DNA of 38,935 nucleotides from Myroides injenensis M09-0166 (GCF_000246945.1 NZ_BAEX01000023.1:1-38935); one strand, 5' to 3'. Shown: positions 16,761 through 25,831, counted from the first letter of the stretch. Notes: generated by a model from the sequence alone, not told the origin. Translations and numbers: made by a program.

Positions 16761-19056
16761 CCTTTGCGTTATATTTTAATAAACTAAATACTCCTAATGC
16801 TGCTATAGATAGTACTATTGTCTCAATTAAAGTATCAAATCCCCTAAAATCAACTAAAATCACATTCACAACATTCTTTCCTTTGGCAAGCACATAAGCA
16901 TTATCTGCATAAAACTGGCTTATTTCTTTATCTGCAGGTGATACTAAAGCTTGTAAGGTAATTAATGAAATTAACCCTCCAAAAGCAATGGAGACAATAG
17001 CATCTCTAATTTGTAATCTCGTATTACTCAACTTTAAAAAACCTGGCAGTTTAAATAAAACTAATACGAATAGTATCGCTGTCAAAGTATCTATTGCAAA
17101 TTGAGTCATTGCTAAATCTGGAGCTCCATAAAAAACAAAAATCAAACAAATACAATATCCTACTACTCCTGTAGAAGCAATTGCTGTCAATCGAGAAGAA
17201 GTATTTATGGTAAATAAAACAGCTGCTACAGTAATTAAGAAAACTATTAATTCATATACCCTAAACTCCGATAACCCAGTTGTATTTACTTGTAATGGAA
17301 CATCTTTAAATAATTTGTAACCTACTAAACCAATAAAGAACAAAATAATAACCATTAAATACCCCCTTAGATAGCCGTTTTGAAACAAACTTGTATATCT
17401 ATAGGCTAGCCTTCTTACTCGCTCTGCAAAAGCTATAAAAATATTCTCAGGTGCAATGCCATCAAATCGATGTAAACTTTGCAACATATTCTTTCTTCGT
17501 CTTACAAATAAATAAACTAATATACCCGCTATGATAGTACCTAAACTTAACATAAACGCCTCATTAAAGCCATGCCAAATAGCTAAAGGCATATCGATCG
17601 CCTCTCCTACCACAGAAGAAGTCATACTAAAAATCACTCCGTCATATATTAAACTAGGAAATAGCCCAAAAAGTACAGTAAAAAAAGAAAGTACTAAAGG
17701 AGGAATCCACAAGTAGGTATCTGGCTTATGATAGTGGCATAAACTTACCTCAAGTTTTCCAAAAAAAGGTTTAACTCCTACCAATAATCCAGAGCACAAT
17801 AGAAATACATTTGTCAATACTGCCACTACCACGACAACAATCGCTAAGGATTGTATAGGATAATCAAGAGCAGCTTCATAAATTAATTCTTTACCAATAA
17901 ACCCAAATGTTAGAGGAATCCCCGCACAAGATAACGCTGCTATAATACCTGATACAGCAAGCCACGGCATTAATGTTCTCAATCCTCCCAATACATTTAT
18001 ATCTCGAGTATGTAGACTGTGATCAATTGTTCCTGTAATTAAGAACAAAGCAGCTTTATACAATGCATGTACTACTATAAATACACAAGCAGCCTGAATT
18101 GCTAATGCTGTTCCTATTCCTAATAGAAACATCAACATACCTAAAGCCGAGATTGTTGAATAGGCAAGGATACCTTTCATATCTTTCCTAAAAATGCAGT
18201 GAAAAGCGCCATATATCATGGTTATTCCACCAACAATTAGCAAAGTATTATTCCAATAAAATTCACCTCCTAAGATAGGTGTAAAACGAGCAATTAGATA
18301 CACACCCGCTTTTACCATGGTAGCTGAATGCAAATAAGCAGAAACAGGTGTAGGAGCTTTCATCGCACCTGGCAACCAAAAGTGAAATGGAAACTGTGCA
18401 GACTTAGTAAATGCAGCTACAAACAGAAAGACAATAGCTACAATATAAAATGAACTGCCCTTTATCACATCACTATAAGTCAGTAATTCACTTATTGAAT
18501 AAGTCCCAACAAGACTATTTATGATTACGCTAAAACCTAACAAAAAGAAACCACCTAATCCAGTAATAGATAAAGCCCATAAGGCACTTTTTCTAGACTC
18601 TTCCTCTTCATTATTAAATCCAATAAGAAAGAAAGAACTTATACTCGTTAATTCCCAAAAAATAAATAATGTTATTAGATTATCAGACATTACTACGCCG
18701 AGCATTGCTCCCATAAACAATGTCAAATAACAATAAAACCTATCCAAATATTGATGTCCTTTCAGATAAGAGGAAGTATATAGGAAAATTAAGGTACCAA
18801 TACCTGATATAAGCAAGCCAAATAATAAGGAAAGTCCATCTATTTTAAAATCTAAAGAAATTCCCATTGACTCAACCCATGAAGTCCTATAGATTACTTC
18901 AGAATTATTTTTTATTATGGGTATAAACGTAAGAAGATAAATAAAAATTGAGAAAGGAAGTAAGGAAGTTAATCCCGAATATTTTGAATGTAAATGCTTT
19001 CCCATAAAAAGGGCAATGAAAGCAAATACAAACGTCAGTAAAATTACTATAAGCAT
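16738..19056 (-). CDS. mrpA: Mrp-type Na+/H+ antiporter subunit A
   Basis: The largest subunit has about 772 residues from the ATG at 19056. I preferred this start to a GTG 69 bases upstream because MLIVILL is the usual N-terminal helix of MrpA. The NuoL-like module shows SDNLITLFIFWELTSISSFFLIG with the conserved glutamate, and FTKSAQFPFHFWLPGAMKAPTPVSAYLHSATMVKAG with the key lysine and histidine. The C-terminal part carries the MbhD/MbhE-like region (FVFYGAPDLAMTQFAIDTLTAILFV and VNVILVDFRGFDTLIE), so this is the long MrpA form. It is the first gene of a complete A-to-G operon, the group 1 arrangement. The complex exchanges cytosolic Na+ for external H+ at the inner membrane. Confidence 0.95.
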   Translation of the reverse strand: MLIVILLTFVFAFIALFMGKHLHSKYSGLTSLLPFSIFIYLLTFIPIIKNNSEVIYRTSWVESMGISLDFKIDGLSLLFGLLISGIGTLIFLYTSSYLKGHQYLDRFYCYLTLFMGAMLGVVMSDNLITLFIFWELTSISSFFLIGFNNEEEESRKSALWALSITGLGGFFLLGFSVIINSLVGTYSISELLTYSDVIKGSSFYIVAIVFLFVAAFTKSAQFPFHFWLPGAMKAPTPVSAYLHSATMVKAGVYLIARFTPILGGEFYWNNTLLIVGGITMIYGAFHCIFRKDMKGILAYSTISALGMLMFLLGIGTALAIQAACVFIVVHALYKAALFLITGTIDHSLHTRDINVLGGLRTLMPWLAVSGIIAALSCAGIPLTFGFIGKELIYEAALDYPIQSLAIVVVVVAVLTNVFLLCSGLLVGVKPFFGKLEVSLCHYHKPDTYLWIPPLVLSFFTVLFGLFPSLIYDGVIFSMTSSVVGEAIDMPLAIWHGFNEAFMLSLGTIIAGILVYLFVRRRKNMLQSLHRFDGIAPENIFIAFAERVRRLAYRYTSLFQNGYLRGYLMVIILFFIGLVGYKLFKDVPLQVNTTGLSEFRVYELIVFLITVAAVLFTINTSSRLTAIASTGVVGYCICLIFVFYGAPDLAMTQFAIDTLTAILFVLVLFKLPGFLKLSNTRLQIRDAIVSIAFGGLISLITLQALVSPADKEISQFYADNAYVLAKGKNVVNVILVDFRGFDTLIETIVLSIAALGVFSLLKYNAKDDEGTTE

Positions 19057-19165
19057 ACTTAATATGATTCTCTTTTTATATTTATAAAGATTGTAGGTAA
19101 ATATATACAAAAAAAAATAACACACTAAATTATAAGATGCACAAAAAGAGGAATTACAGTAAAAA

Positions 19166-19200
19166 AAAACAGAACTTTCTTATTCAAAAAGTTCTGTTTT
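19166..19200 (-). terminator. Terminator of obg
   Basis: Arms 19166-19178 and 19188-19200 make a 13-bp perfect stem around a 9-base loop, just after the obg stop. The minus strand continues into a T-run (plus-strand A-run 19161-19169). It separates obg from the mrp operon that follows on the same strand. Confidence 0.85.
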
Positions 19201-19203
19201 CTT

Positions 19204-20205
19204 TTATTTATTAAGCATTTGCCAAAGCTTATCTTTTAACTCTACTAATCCTTGATTTGCTAAAGCAGAGATAAACAAATAAGGGATGCCCTCAAATTCT
19301 TTATCTAATTGTTGCTTTAACTCATTCTTTAATTCATCATCAAGCATATCGCATTTAGTAATCGCAACTAATCTATCTTTATCAAGCATTTCAGGATTAT
19401 ACCTTCTTAACTCATCTAATAAGATATCATATTCTTTTTTAATATCGTCACAATCCGCTGGCACCATAAATAATAGTGTAGAATTACGCTCTATATGACG
19501 TAGAAAATAATGTCCTAATCCTTTACCCTCTGCCGCACCTTCAATAATCCCAGGAATATCTGCTATAACGAAAGATTTAAAATCTCTGTAAGCCACAATT
19601 CCTAAGTTAGGTTTTAGAGTAGTAAACGGATAATCTGCAATCTTAGGCTTAGCTGATGTTAAGACTGATAATAATGTAGATTTACCTGCATTAGGAAAAC
19701 CAACAAGACCTACATCTGCCAAAACTTTTAACTCTAAGACAATATCTAATTCTTGACTAGGAAGACCAGGTTGTGCATATCTTGGTGTTTGATTTGTAGA
19801 AGTTCTAAAGTGCCAGTTTCCTAAACCACCTTTACCACCTTCAGCTACAATTCTTTTTTCACCATTTTTAGTTATTTCAAATAGAATCTCTCCAGTTTCT
19901 TTATCTTTTACAACAGTTCCTAATGGTACTTCAATGTATCTATCTTCTCCGTCAGCTCCAGTACTACGAGAACTTCCTCCATCTCCACCGTGTCCAGCTT
20001 TAATGTGGCGTGCAAATTTCAAGTGAAACAAAGTCCATAAGCCCTCATTTCCCACGATATATACGTGTCCTCCACGACCTCCATCTCCACCGTCTGGTCC
20101 ACCTTTTTCAATAAACTTTTCACGGTGTAAGTGTGTAGAACCTTTACCTCCTTTTCCAGAAGCAACATATATCTTTACGTAATCGACAAAATTCCCTTCA
20201 GTCAT
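19204..20205 (-). CDS. obg: GTPase Obg/CgtA
   Basis: The 333-residue GTPase has the glycine-rich Obg fold at 1-158 ([37 protein letters not shown]) followed by the G domain. G1 is GFPNAGKS at 169-176 and G2 is in the DYPFTTL stretch. G3 is DIPG in [13 protein letters not shown]4 is TKCD in VAITKCDML, a common variant of NKxD. It has no extra C-terminal domain, as is usual in this phylum. Obg acts in ribosome assembly and stress control. It follows adk by 83 bases and has its own possible -7 box, so it may be expressed both with and without hpt-adk. Confidence 0.96.
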   Translation of the reverse strand: MTEGNFVDYVKIYVASGKGGKGSTHLHREKFIEKGGPDGGDGGRGGHVYIVGNEGLWTLFHLKFARHIKAGHGGDGGSSRSTGADGEDRYIEVPLGTVVKDKETGEILFEITKNGEKRIVAEGGKGGLGNWHFRTSTNQTPRYAQPGLPSQELDIVLELKVLADVGLVGFPNAGKSTLLSVLTSAKPKIADYPFTTLKPNLGIVAYRDFKSFVIADIPGIIEGAAEGKGLGHYFLRHIERNSTLLFMVPADCDDIKKEYDILLDELRRYNPEMLDKDRLVAITKCDMLDDELKNELKQQLDKEFEGIPYLFISALANQGLVELKDKLWQMLNK

Positions 20206-20253
20206 TTTCTCTTATTTAATTATATCCTTTCACACTTTGCAAAAGAATGGCAG

Positions 20254-20261
20254 CAAAAATA
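20254..20261 (-). promoter_or_regulatory. Possible -7 promoter box for obg
   Basis: Plus-strand CAAAAATA reads TATTTTTG on the minus strand, fitting TAnnTTTG, in the adk-obg gap 48 bases upstream of the obg start. Confidence 0.35.
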
Positions 20262-20288
20262 ATATTTTTTAGCTAATCTAAGATACTA

Positions 20289-20864
20289 TTAAATTAAAGT
20301 ATCTATAACTTTAGCTAAGCGTTCTGTTACTTCCGCAATTGAACCAATACCATCTACAGCTGTATATTTATTTTTCTCTGTATAATAATTAATCAATGGA
20401 GCAGTTTTTTCATTATATTCCGTATAACGGTTTCTAATTTTTTGCTCATCTTGATCATCACTACGTCCACTCGTTTTTCCTCTTTCTAAAATACGAGCCA
20501 CTAAAATATCGTCATTTGCATCAATACCTATTGTACCAACGAAATCAATATTTTTTTCTTTTAACAAAGCTTCTAAAGCTTCTGCTTGCTGTATAGTTCT
20601 AGGAAATCCATCAAACAAAAAACCAGATTTATCCATATTATTAGCAACTTCGTTTGCTAACATATTAATTGTAATTTCATCAGGAACTAACTCTCCTTTA
20701 TCGATGAATACTTTTGCTTGATTACCTAATTCAGTACCATTTTTCAGATTAAAACGAAAAACGTCTCCTGTTGATATATGAGTTAAATTATATTTTTCTT
20801 TCAAAAACTCTGCTTGTGTACCTTTACCTGCACCAGGTTTTCCAAATAAAACTATTGCAATCAT
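20289..20864 (-). CDS. adk: Adenylate kinase
   Basis: The 191-residue enzyme interconverts ATP + AMP and 2 ADP in the cytosol. The P-loop is GKPGAGKGT at 8-16. The AMP-binding region shows THISTGDVFR, and DGFPRTIQQAEAL is the conserved NMP-binding helix. RGKTSGRSDDQ carries lid arginines. It is the short-lid form without zinc cysteines, which explains the length below 215. It lies 30 bases downstream of hpt, with no separate promoter seen, so the two are likely co-transcribed. Confidence 0.96.
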   Translation of the reverse strand: MIAIVLFGKPGAGKGTQAEFLKEKYNLTHISTGDVFRFNLKNGTELGNQAKVFIDKGELVPDEITINMLANEVANNMDKSGFLFDGFPRTIQQAEALEALLKEKNIDFVGTIGIDANDDILVARILERGKTSGRSDDQDEQKIRNRYTEYNEKTAPLINYYTEKNKYTAVDGIGSIAEVTERLAKVIDTLI

Positions 20865-20894
20865 TATTATTTTATGTTTATCCTGTTAGTGTAT

Positions 20895-21428
20895 TTATTC
20901 TTTAATTTGATATATTTCTGGTAGATTACGACCATGTTTATCATAATCCATTCCGTAGCCTACAATAAATTTGTTTTCTATTTCGAAAGCCACATAGTCA
21001 AGAGGAATATCTTTTGTATATGCTTCTGGTTTTAAACAAAGCGTACAAATTTTAACTTCTTTTGGTCTATGTTGATCAAAAAGCTTTTTCAAAGCGACTA
21101 AAGTATTTCCTGTATCAACGATATCCTCTATAATGACAACTGTACGGTCTGTTACATCAATATCTAATCCTAATAACTGATTAACTTGATTAGTTGATTG
21201 CGTACCAATATAAGAAGCCATTTTTACAAAACTCATTTCACATGCGCCTTTATAGTGCTTCACTAAATCAGATATAACCATAAATGACCCATTTAAAACA
21301 CCAATAAAAACAGGTACTTCGTCATTCATATCTTTTTGAATCTGCTGAGCTATTTCTTTTAATCTAGTTTGAATGCGCTCTTCCGAAATGAAGGGAACAA
21401 ATGTTTTATCTAAGACTTTTATTTCCAT
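20895..21428 (-). CDS. hpt: Hypoxanthine phosphoribosyltransferase
   Basis: The 177-residue type I phosphoribosyltransferase would salvage hypoxanthine (and probably guanine) with PRPP. The PRPP loop VVIIEDIVDTGNTL spans 97-110 with the Glu101-Asp102 pair. The N-terminal VLNGSFMVISDL is the PPi-loop region, and the C-terminal VGYGMDYD is typical of bacterial Hpt. It is first in the hpt-adk-obg run and divergent from purK across a 1.2-kb gap. A -7 box lies 23 bases upstream. Confidence 0.95.
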   Translation of the reverse strand: MEIKVLDKTFVPFISEERIQTRLKEIAQQIQKDMNDEVPVFIGVLNGSFMVISDLVKHYKGACEMSFVKMASYIGTQSTNQVNQLLGLDIDVTDRTVVIIEDIVDTGNTLVALKKLFDQHRPKEVKICTLCLKPEAYTKDIPLDYVAFEIENKFIVGYGMDYDKHGRNLPEIYQIKE

Positions 21429-21451
21429 TGTGCTGTGTTATTAGTAATTTG

Positions 21452-21459
21452 CAAATATA
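21452..21459 (-). promoter_or_regulatory. -7 promoter box for hpt
   Basis: Plus-strand CAAATATA reads TATATTTG on the minus strand, matching TAnnTTTG, 23 bases upstream of the hpt start. Confidence 0.5.
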
Positions 21460-21620
21460 CAAAAATATAGACGCTTTCTTCTTATATAATCTAACGAAAT
21501 ACCAAGTAAATAGAAAACTTTTACTACTTTATTTTATTTATATCAAGAAATATACATCTCATTTTATCTTTTTTAGCAATATATAATTTAGGCACCAAAA
21601 GAAACAATTACAATAGAAAA

Positions 21621-21644
21621 GCGTAGCACTTCCCAGCGCTACGC
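21621..21644. repeat. GC-rich 7-bp inverted repeat
   Basis: GCGTAGC (21621-21627) and GCTACGC (21638-21644) flank a 10-base loop. It stands out in an AT-rich gap. No T-run follows on either side, so it is not a clear terminator. Confidence 0.6.
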
Positions 21645-22198
21645 CTAAAACAAACTAATTCAATCTAACTCTAAAACCAAAGTCAAGTTCTATCGTTGAG
21701 ATTAATCTTCAATATTTTTATGTTTTAAAAACAAATTTCATTCATGTAACCTTCTCAAAAATAGGTTAATTTTTTTAACTATAAAACTTTTTATTAACTT
21801 TTCTATAACTTTATTAAAAATAAATAAAACAACAATAAACGCTACAAATAAATATATCACAACAAATTATTGACTTAAACCTATTTTTATATCAATAAAG
21901 AAACTATTACATAGTAATCAAAACTATTTTATTCTTTTTATTCCTTTTTCAACAAAAAAGTAATTTTATATTTCTCCAAGAGAAAAAGTAGATTTTATAG
22001 ATACCCTACCGTCCGATTAATTGAACTCATCATAACTTTTTAGTTTTCTGAAATCCCTTTAGTTCTATAAAGATAAAAGCCTTAAAATCCTATACCATCC
22101 AGCTCGATAATGTGCCATTTAATCATCGCGTACCTAACAAAAAACCACCTCACTTTTTTTAATCCTAAAAAAACATATCTACCTAAATTACAACACAT

Positions 22199-22225
22199 TA
22201 CCTTAAAAACAACCATTTTAAGGTA
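22199..22225. repeat. Perfect 10-bp inverted repeat
   Basis: TACCTTAAAA (22199-22208) and TTTTAAGGTA (22216-22225) flank a 7-base loop. It is the first of a series of hairpins leading to the 11-bp array. Confidence 0.75.
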
Positions 22226-22231
22226 AAATCT

Positions 22232-22265
22232 TAATGCTTGCTAAAGCCAGTATTCATAAGCATTA
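22232..22265. repeat. Perfect 8-bp inverted repeat
   Basis: TAATGCTT (22232-22239) and AAGCATTA (22258-22265) flank an 18-base loop, directly before the 11-bp array. Confidence 0.6.
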
Positions 22266-22270
22266 GAGCT

Positions 22271-22373
22271 AAATCCTTCAACACTTCTTCAACACTTCCC
22301 CATGATTGCTCCATATAGAGGGCTGGTTATTGAAGGAATCTTGAAGAACTGTTGACGCACTGTTGAAAAAATC
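22271..22373. repeat. Mirror-symmetric array of 11-bp units (array A)
   Basis: The right arm holds four units in exact 11-bp steps, each beginning TTGA: TTGAAGGAATC at 22330, TTGAAGAACTG at 22341, TTGACGCACTG at 22352 and TTGAAAAAATC at 22363. The left arm holds four units in opposite orientation: AAATCCTTCAA at 22271, CACTTCTTCAA at 22282, CACTTCCCCAT at 22293 and GATTGCTCCAT at 22304. The spacer is 15 bp (22315-22329). Mirrored pairs match at 7 or 8 of 11 positions. The outer half of each unit keeps a position-specific word in both arms (GATT innermost, CA-T for the next two). No gene lies next to it. Confidence 0.8.
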
Positions 22374-22389
22374 ATATCCTCTATAGTGA

Positions 22390-22430
22390 TAAAGGCATAT
22401 GTGGAATCAAGTATTCCACATATGCCTTTA
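22390..22430. repeat. Perfect 18-bp inverted repeat
   Basis: Arms 22390-22407 and 22413-22430 are fully complementary around a 5-base loop (caagt). It lies 16 bases beyond array A. There is no T-run directly after either arm and no gene ends nearby, so it does not look like an ordinary terminator. Confidence 0.85.
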
Positions 22431-22623
22431 TACACTTCTATTCAAAAAAGACCTCTGAATAATTAAAATATTAATTTCTAAAAGCTTTAAAAAGAAAACA
22501 GCTGTAATGAATTAGATGAGCGATAGTAAGACGACCTCATCTTAATAATCTTTAATATTAACAATTACCTCTCTTTTTTCTATAATCACAAACTAATCAT
22601 TAAGGCAAAACATTTTTTTAATT

Positions 22624-22631
22624 TATCTTTG
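22624..22631 (+). promoter_or_regulatory. -7 promoter box for purK
   Basis: TATCTTTG matches TAnnTTTG and ends 23 bases before the purK ATG at 22655. The same spacing is seen at hpt and several other genes here. Confidence 0.5.
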
Positions 22632-22654
22632 CCCAATAACTATACAACAACACA

Positions 22655-23809
22655 ATGAATTACTTTTCAACTGATTTCCGCTTAGGAATATTAGGAGGAG
22701 GACAATTAGGTAAAATGCTATTAACCGAAACACGTAAATTTGATATAGCAACTAATGTTCTAGATCCTAGTAAAGAAGCACCTGCACAATTTGGTGCACA
22801 TCAATTTACCCAAGGAGACTTATTGGATTTTGATACTGTTTACAACTTTGGTAAATCTGTAGATGTACTAACTATTGAGATAGAGAATGTAAATTTAGAA
22901 GCATTAGAAAAGTTAGAAAGTGAAGGTGTAAAAACCTATCCTTCTCCATCTACTTTAAAACTTATTCAAAATAAAGGACAACAAAAAGACTTCTATACGC
23001 AACACCAAATTCCTACTGCTCCTTATAAAAGATTTGACGATACTTCATCATTAAAAACTTATGTTGAAGAGCAGAATATAAGTTTCCCTTTTGTATGGAA
23101 AATAGCAAGATTCGGATACGATGGAAATGGCGTTAAGATTGTTCGAAACTTTGAAGATATAGATGCTCTTCCAAATGCGGAATGCATCATAGAGCAAATG
23201 ATTCCATTTAAAAATGAACTTGCAGTAATTGTTGCGCGCTCTGCATCAGGTGAAATAATAACTTACCCTGTTGTAGAAATGGAGTTTCATCCTGAAGCTA
23301 ATCAAGTTGAATATGTTATATGTCCTGCTCGTATCCCACAAGTGGTATCTGATAAAGCACGTGCATTGGCATTAAAGGTTTCTGAGAAATACAATCATGT
23401 AGGTTTACTTGCTGTAGAAATGTTTCAGACTGAAGAGGATGAAATATTAGTAAATGAAGTAGCACCCCGACCACATAACTCTGGTCACTACTCTATCGAG
23501 GCTAGTTATACTTCCCAATTTGAACAACATATTAGAGCAATTCTTGATTTACCTTTAGGCAATACCGATAGCAAAGTTGCTGGTGTAATGGTAAACTTAG
23601 TAGGTGCAGAAGGGTATACAGGACAAGTCTTTTATGAAGGAATGAAAGATATCCTATCGATAGATGGGGTAACACCTCATATTTATGGCAAACGAGAGAC
23701 AAGACCATTTCGTAAGATGGGTCATGTCACTATAGTTAATCCTGATATGGAAAAAGCAAGAGCAATAGCTCAACAAGTAAAAGAAACCATCAAAGTAATA
23801 AGCAAATAA
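22655..23809 (+). CDS. purK: N5-carboxyaminoimidazole ribonucleotide synthase
   Basis: The 384-residue ATP-grasp enzyme makes N5-CAIR from AIR, bicarbonate and ATP in purine synthesis. The N-terminal LGILGGGQLGKML is the PurK preATP-grasp start. The ATP-grasp body includes FPFVWKIARFGYDGNGVKIV, CIIEQMIPFKNELAVIVARS and the metal/ATP-binding LLAVEMFQTEEDEILVNEVAPRPHNSGHYSIEA. Length is normal. purE follows 3 bases after the stop, so the two act in sequence from one transcript. Confidence 0.96.
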   Translation: MNYFSTDFRLGILGGGQLGKMLLTETRKFDIATNVLDPSKEAPAQFGAHQFTQGDLLDFDTVYNFGKSVDVLTIEIENVNLEALEKLESEGVKTYPSPSTLKLIQNKGQQKDFYTQHQIPTAPYKRFDDTSSLKTYVEEQNISFPFVWKIARFGYDGNGVKIVRNFEDIDALPNAECIIEQMIPFKNELAVIVARSASGEIITYPVVEMEFHPEANQVEYVICPARIPQVVSDKARALALKVSEKYNHVGLLAVEMFQTEEDEILVNEVAPRPHNSGHYSIEASYTSQFEQHIRAILDLPLGNTDSKVAGVMVNLVGAEGYTGQVFYEGMKDILSIDGVTPHIYGKRETRPFRKMGHVTIVNPDMEKARAIAQQVKETIKVISK

Positions 23810-23812
23810 ATT

Positions 23813-24298
23813 ATGAAAATAGCAGTTGTAATGGGTAGTATTTCAGATATGCCCGTAATGCAAGACGCAATTAATATTATCAAAGAGTTCGGTGTAGAAG
23901 TAGAAGTGGATATCGTATCAGCTCATAGAACACCTGAGAAATTAGTAGATTTCTCTTCTAATGCTCATAAACGTGGTATCAATGTGATCATCGCTGGAGC
24001 TGGTGGAGCAGCACACTTACCAGGTATGGTAGCGTCTATGTCTCCACTACCTGTTATCGGAGTTCCTGTTAAATCAAGTAACTCTATTGATGGATGGGAC
24101 AGTGTACTATCTATTTTACAGATGCCAGGCGGTGTACCTGTAGCTACAGTAGCTCTTAATGGCGCTAAGAATGCAGGTTTACTAGCTCTACAGATTTTAG
24201 GTAGTCAAAACGAAGAGCTACTAAATAAGATGGTAGAATATAAAAATGGATTAAGAGAAGCTGTACTAAAAGCAGCAAACGAAATAAAGGGGCTTTAG
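23813..24298 (+). CDS. purE: N5-carboxyaminoimidazole ribonucleotide mutase
   Basis: The 161-residue class I PurE converts N5-CAIR to CAIR. The substrate loop MGSISDMPVM (7-16), SAHRTPEK with the catalytic-site histidine, and IIAGAGGAAHLPGMVAS are all present. The stop codon lies inside the terminator hairpin. It is translationally close to purK (3-base gap). Confidence 0.97.
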   Translation: MKIAVVMGSISDMPVMQDAINIIKEFGVEVEVDIVSAHRTPEKLVDFSSNAHKRGINVIIAGAGGAAHLPGMVASMSPLPVIGVPVKSSNSIDGWDSVLSILQMPGGVPVATVALNGAKNAGLLALQILGSQNEELLNKMVEYKNGLREAVLKAANEIKGL

Positions 24299-24310
24299 CC
24301 CCTTTATTTC
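24281..24310 (+). terminator. purKE terminator, overlapping the purE stop
   Basis: Arms 24281-24294 and 24297-24310 are perfectly complementary and include GGGGCT/AGCCCC. The purE TAG (24296-24298) is in the loop region, so the left arm is coding. Confidence 0.8.
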
Positions 24311-24691
24311 ATTAATAATTACGATTACCCAAGCTAATTACTAACTACTAGCACTGATACTTAATACCTGAAAAACTTAACGCAATTACCCTGATTGAGA
24401 TAGGATAAGCTTATTTAACAATATAGCTTCTATTACTCTCTATTCGTAGAATTAAAAAGTTAATATCATACAATTGAAAAGCTTTTAATTTACTATAAAT
24501 AGCAATCAAAAATCTATCAAAGTAAAGATTAGCTAGTCAACTTAGGAAGTTATTACACTTTACACAGCCGAAGCAATAGCCATAAATACTATTCCACCAT
24601 CTTAGAGGTAATTAAATATCTAAACTACCTAACTTGTTAATATATCCAATTGATAAGTCTACTTGTCCATTAACCTCAGCGTAATTAGTAA
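24311..24691. other. Gene-free stretch, nothing recognised
   Basis: These 381 bases between purE and the convergent flavoprotein gene hold no ORF of useful length, no strong hairpin and no RNA gene that I can see. There is no clear terminator for the minus-strand gene ending at 24692. Confidence 0.5.
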
Positions 24692-25756
24692 TTACAAAAA
24701 TAGGCTATGTTGACACCCTGTGAGGATATCTCTGACTATTCTGCTAATAGAAGAATCATTGCTTATACCGTTCATTCCTAAATAAGGCAAACTCTGTATC
24801 ACCTCATCTCTACCTTGAAACACTAAATCACTACACAGATTACTTATCTCTAAGTGATCTGACTCCGTTAGTTCTACACCTTCTTTTACTTTTAACCAAG
24901 TAGCCTCAGCTAATGAATAAAAGTTCTCTTTACGCTTATCAAATGCAGTAGTTAGCTTAGCTAATAATGCTGTCTGAAATTGTTCATAAGCACCTCCTTT
25001 TAGTTGTTCAAAATACTGGGCTACCTCATCGAGATAATGCCTCTGCATACCCAATTGATTTACTGCAAGGGTAAACTTCGCAAATGGATAAAAAGGAAAT
25101 TTATACAATGGAGAATCTATAGTACATGCTTCACTTGTGATGTTAAAACTACGTGTTTTAGATATGCGTAATTCTTTAGCTTCGATAGTGTGACTACCCG
25201 TAGCCACAAAACCTAATGTATTCCAGCTATCTTTAGTTGTGACTTCTGATGGCAAGAAAAAGAAAGATTGATAAATAGGCTTGCCTTCTTTATCGAACTG
25301 TAACTCTCCGTTTATCTTTATATGACAGTTAGCGGTAAATACAGTACAGTGGCGTAATCCAGTAACAATATCCCATGAGCCATTCACAATATAGTAATCT
25401 CCTTCTTCTGTAGCGACACCATTTACTTTACCACTTCCTCCAAAACATACTTTCTTATCACTAAATATTTTTTCACTTTCTTCTGGATCGATAAAACCAA
25501 CAAACATATTAGCTCCACTGCACAATGTAACTGTCCAGCCCAAACTACCATCTATACTAGCTAACAGTTCCTCTATCCTTAAGGCATCAATAAAGTCAAG
25601 TTCTAATCCATTATATTGCTTAGGTACAAATAGATTAAAAAGGTTAGCGTTATAAAGCACTTCTAATTGCTGATCTGTAAGGTGACCTAGTTTCTCTGCT
25701 TGACTTACATTATCTTTCAGTATTCCAATATCTGCGTCACTTATATATTGTTTCAT
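24692..25756 (-). CDS. Acyl-CoA-dehydrogenase-like flavoprotein (paralogue 1)
   Basis: The 354-residue soluble protein belongs to the acyl-CoA dehydrogenase superfamily, nearest in feel to flavin-dependent hydroxylase/desulfurisation-type members (Acyl-CoA_dh_2 group). It has the N-terminal helical domain (LFNLFVPKQYNGLELDF...EELLASIDGSLGWTV), the middle beta domain (CFGGSGKVNGVA...GDYYIVNGSW...FVATGSHTIEAK) and a C-terminal helical domain. It is a little shorter than typical 380-400 residue members. The next gene upstream is a clear paralogue with the same motifs in the same order. Substrate is unknown. A -7 box lies 22 bases upstream. Confidence 0.82.
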   Translation of the reverse strand: MKQYISDADIGILKDNVSQAEKLGHLTDQQLEVLYNANLFNLFVPKQYNGLELDFIDALRIEELLASIDGSLGWTVTLCSGANMFVGFIDPEESEKIFSDKKVCFGGSGKVNGVATEEGDYYIVNGSWDIVTGLRHCTVFTANCHIKINGELQFDKEGKPIYQSFFFLPSEVTTKDSWNTLGFVATGSHTIEAKELRISKTRSFNITSEACTIDSPLYKFPFYPFAKFTLAVNQLGMQRHYLDEVAQYFEQLKGGAYEQFQTALLAKLTTAFDKRKENFYSLAEATWLKVKEGVELTESDHLEISNLCSDLVFQGRDEVIQSLPYLGMNGISNDSSISRIVRDILTGCQHSLFL

Positions 25757-25778
25757 ATTAGCTTGTTTTGTTGTTCTA

Positions 25779-25786
25779 CAAAGCTA
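25779..25786 (-). promoter_or_regulatory. -7 promoter box for flavoprotein paralogue 1
   Basis: Plus-strand CAAAGCTA reads TAGCTTTG on the minus strand, a TAnnTTTG match, 22 bases upstream of the start at 25756. Confidence 0.45.
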
Positions 25787-25803
25787 ATGTATTAAAACAA
25801 AAA

Positions 25804-25831
25804 AGACCTCATTAGATATCTAACAAGGTCT
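25804..25831 (-). terminator. Terminator between the two flavoprotein genes
   Basis: AGACCT (25804-25809) pairs with AGGTCT (25826-25831), with a nested palindrome TTAGATATCTAA between. A T-run follows on the minus strand (plus-strand A-run before 25804). With the -7 box at 25779 it implies that the two paralogues are transcribed separately. Confidence 0.75.

Larger units (their letters stand above)
21460..22623. other. Gene-free 1.2-kb gap between divergent hpt and purK
   Basis: I find no convincing coding sequence on either strand; the longest open frames are short and lysine/isoleucine-rich. The right half is dense in symmetric DNA. There are perfect hairpins at 22199-22225 and 22232-22265, a mirrored 11-bp repeat array at 22271-22373, and an 18-bp perfect hairpin at 22390-22430. 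A smaller GC-rich inverted repeat lies at 21621-21644. No tRNA or known RNA gene was recognised. Confidence 0.7.

Noticed and set aside
19057-19125. GTG start adding 23 residues to MrpA
   Set aside because: The ATG at 19056 gives the usual MrpA N-terminal helix; the extension is AT-driven Phe/Tyr/Lys-rich sequence.
21621-21644. The GC-rich inverted repeat as a terminator
   Set aside because: No gene ends nearby on either strand and no T-tract follows.
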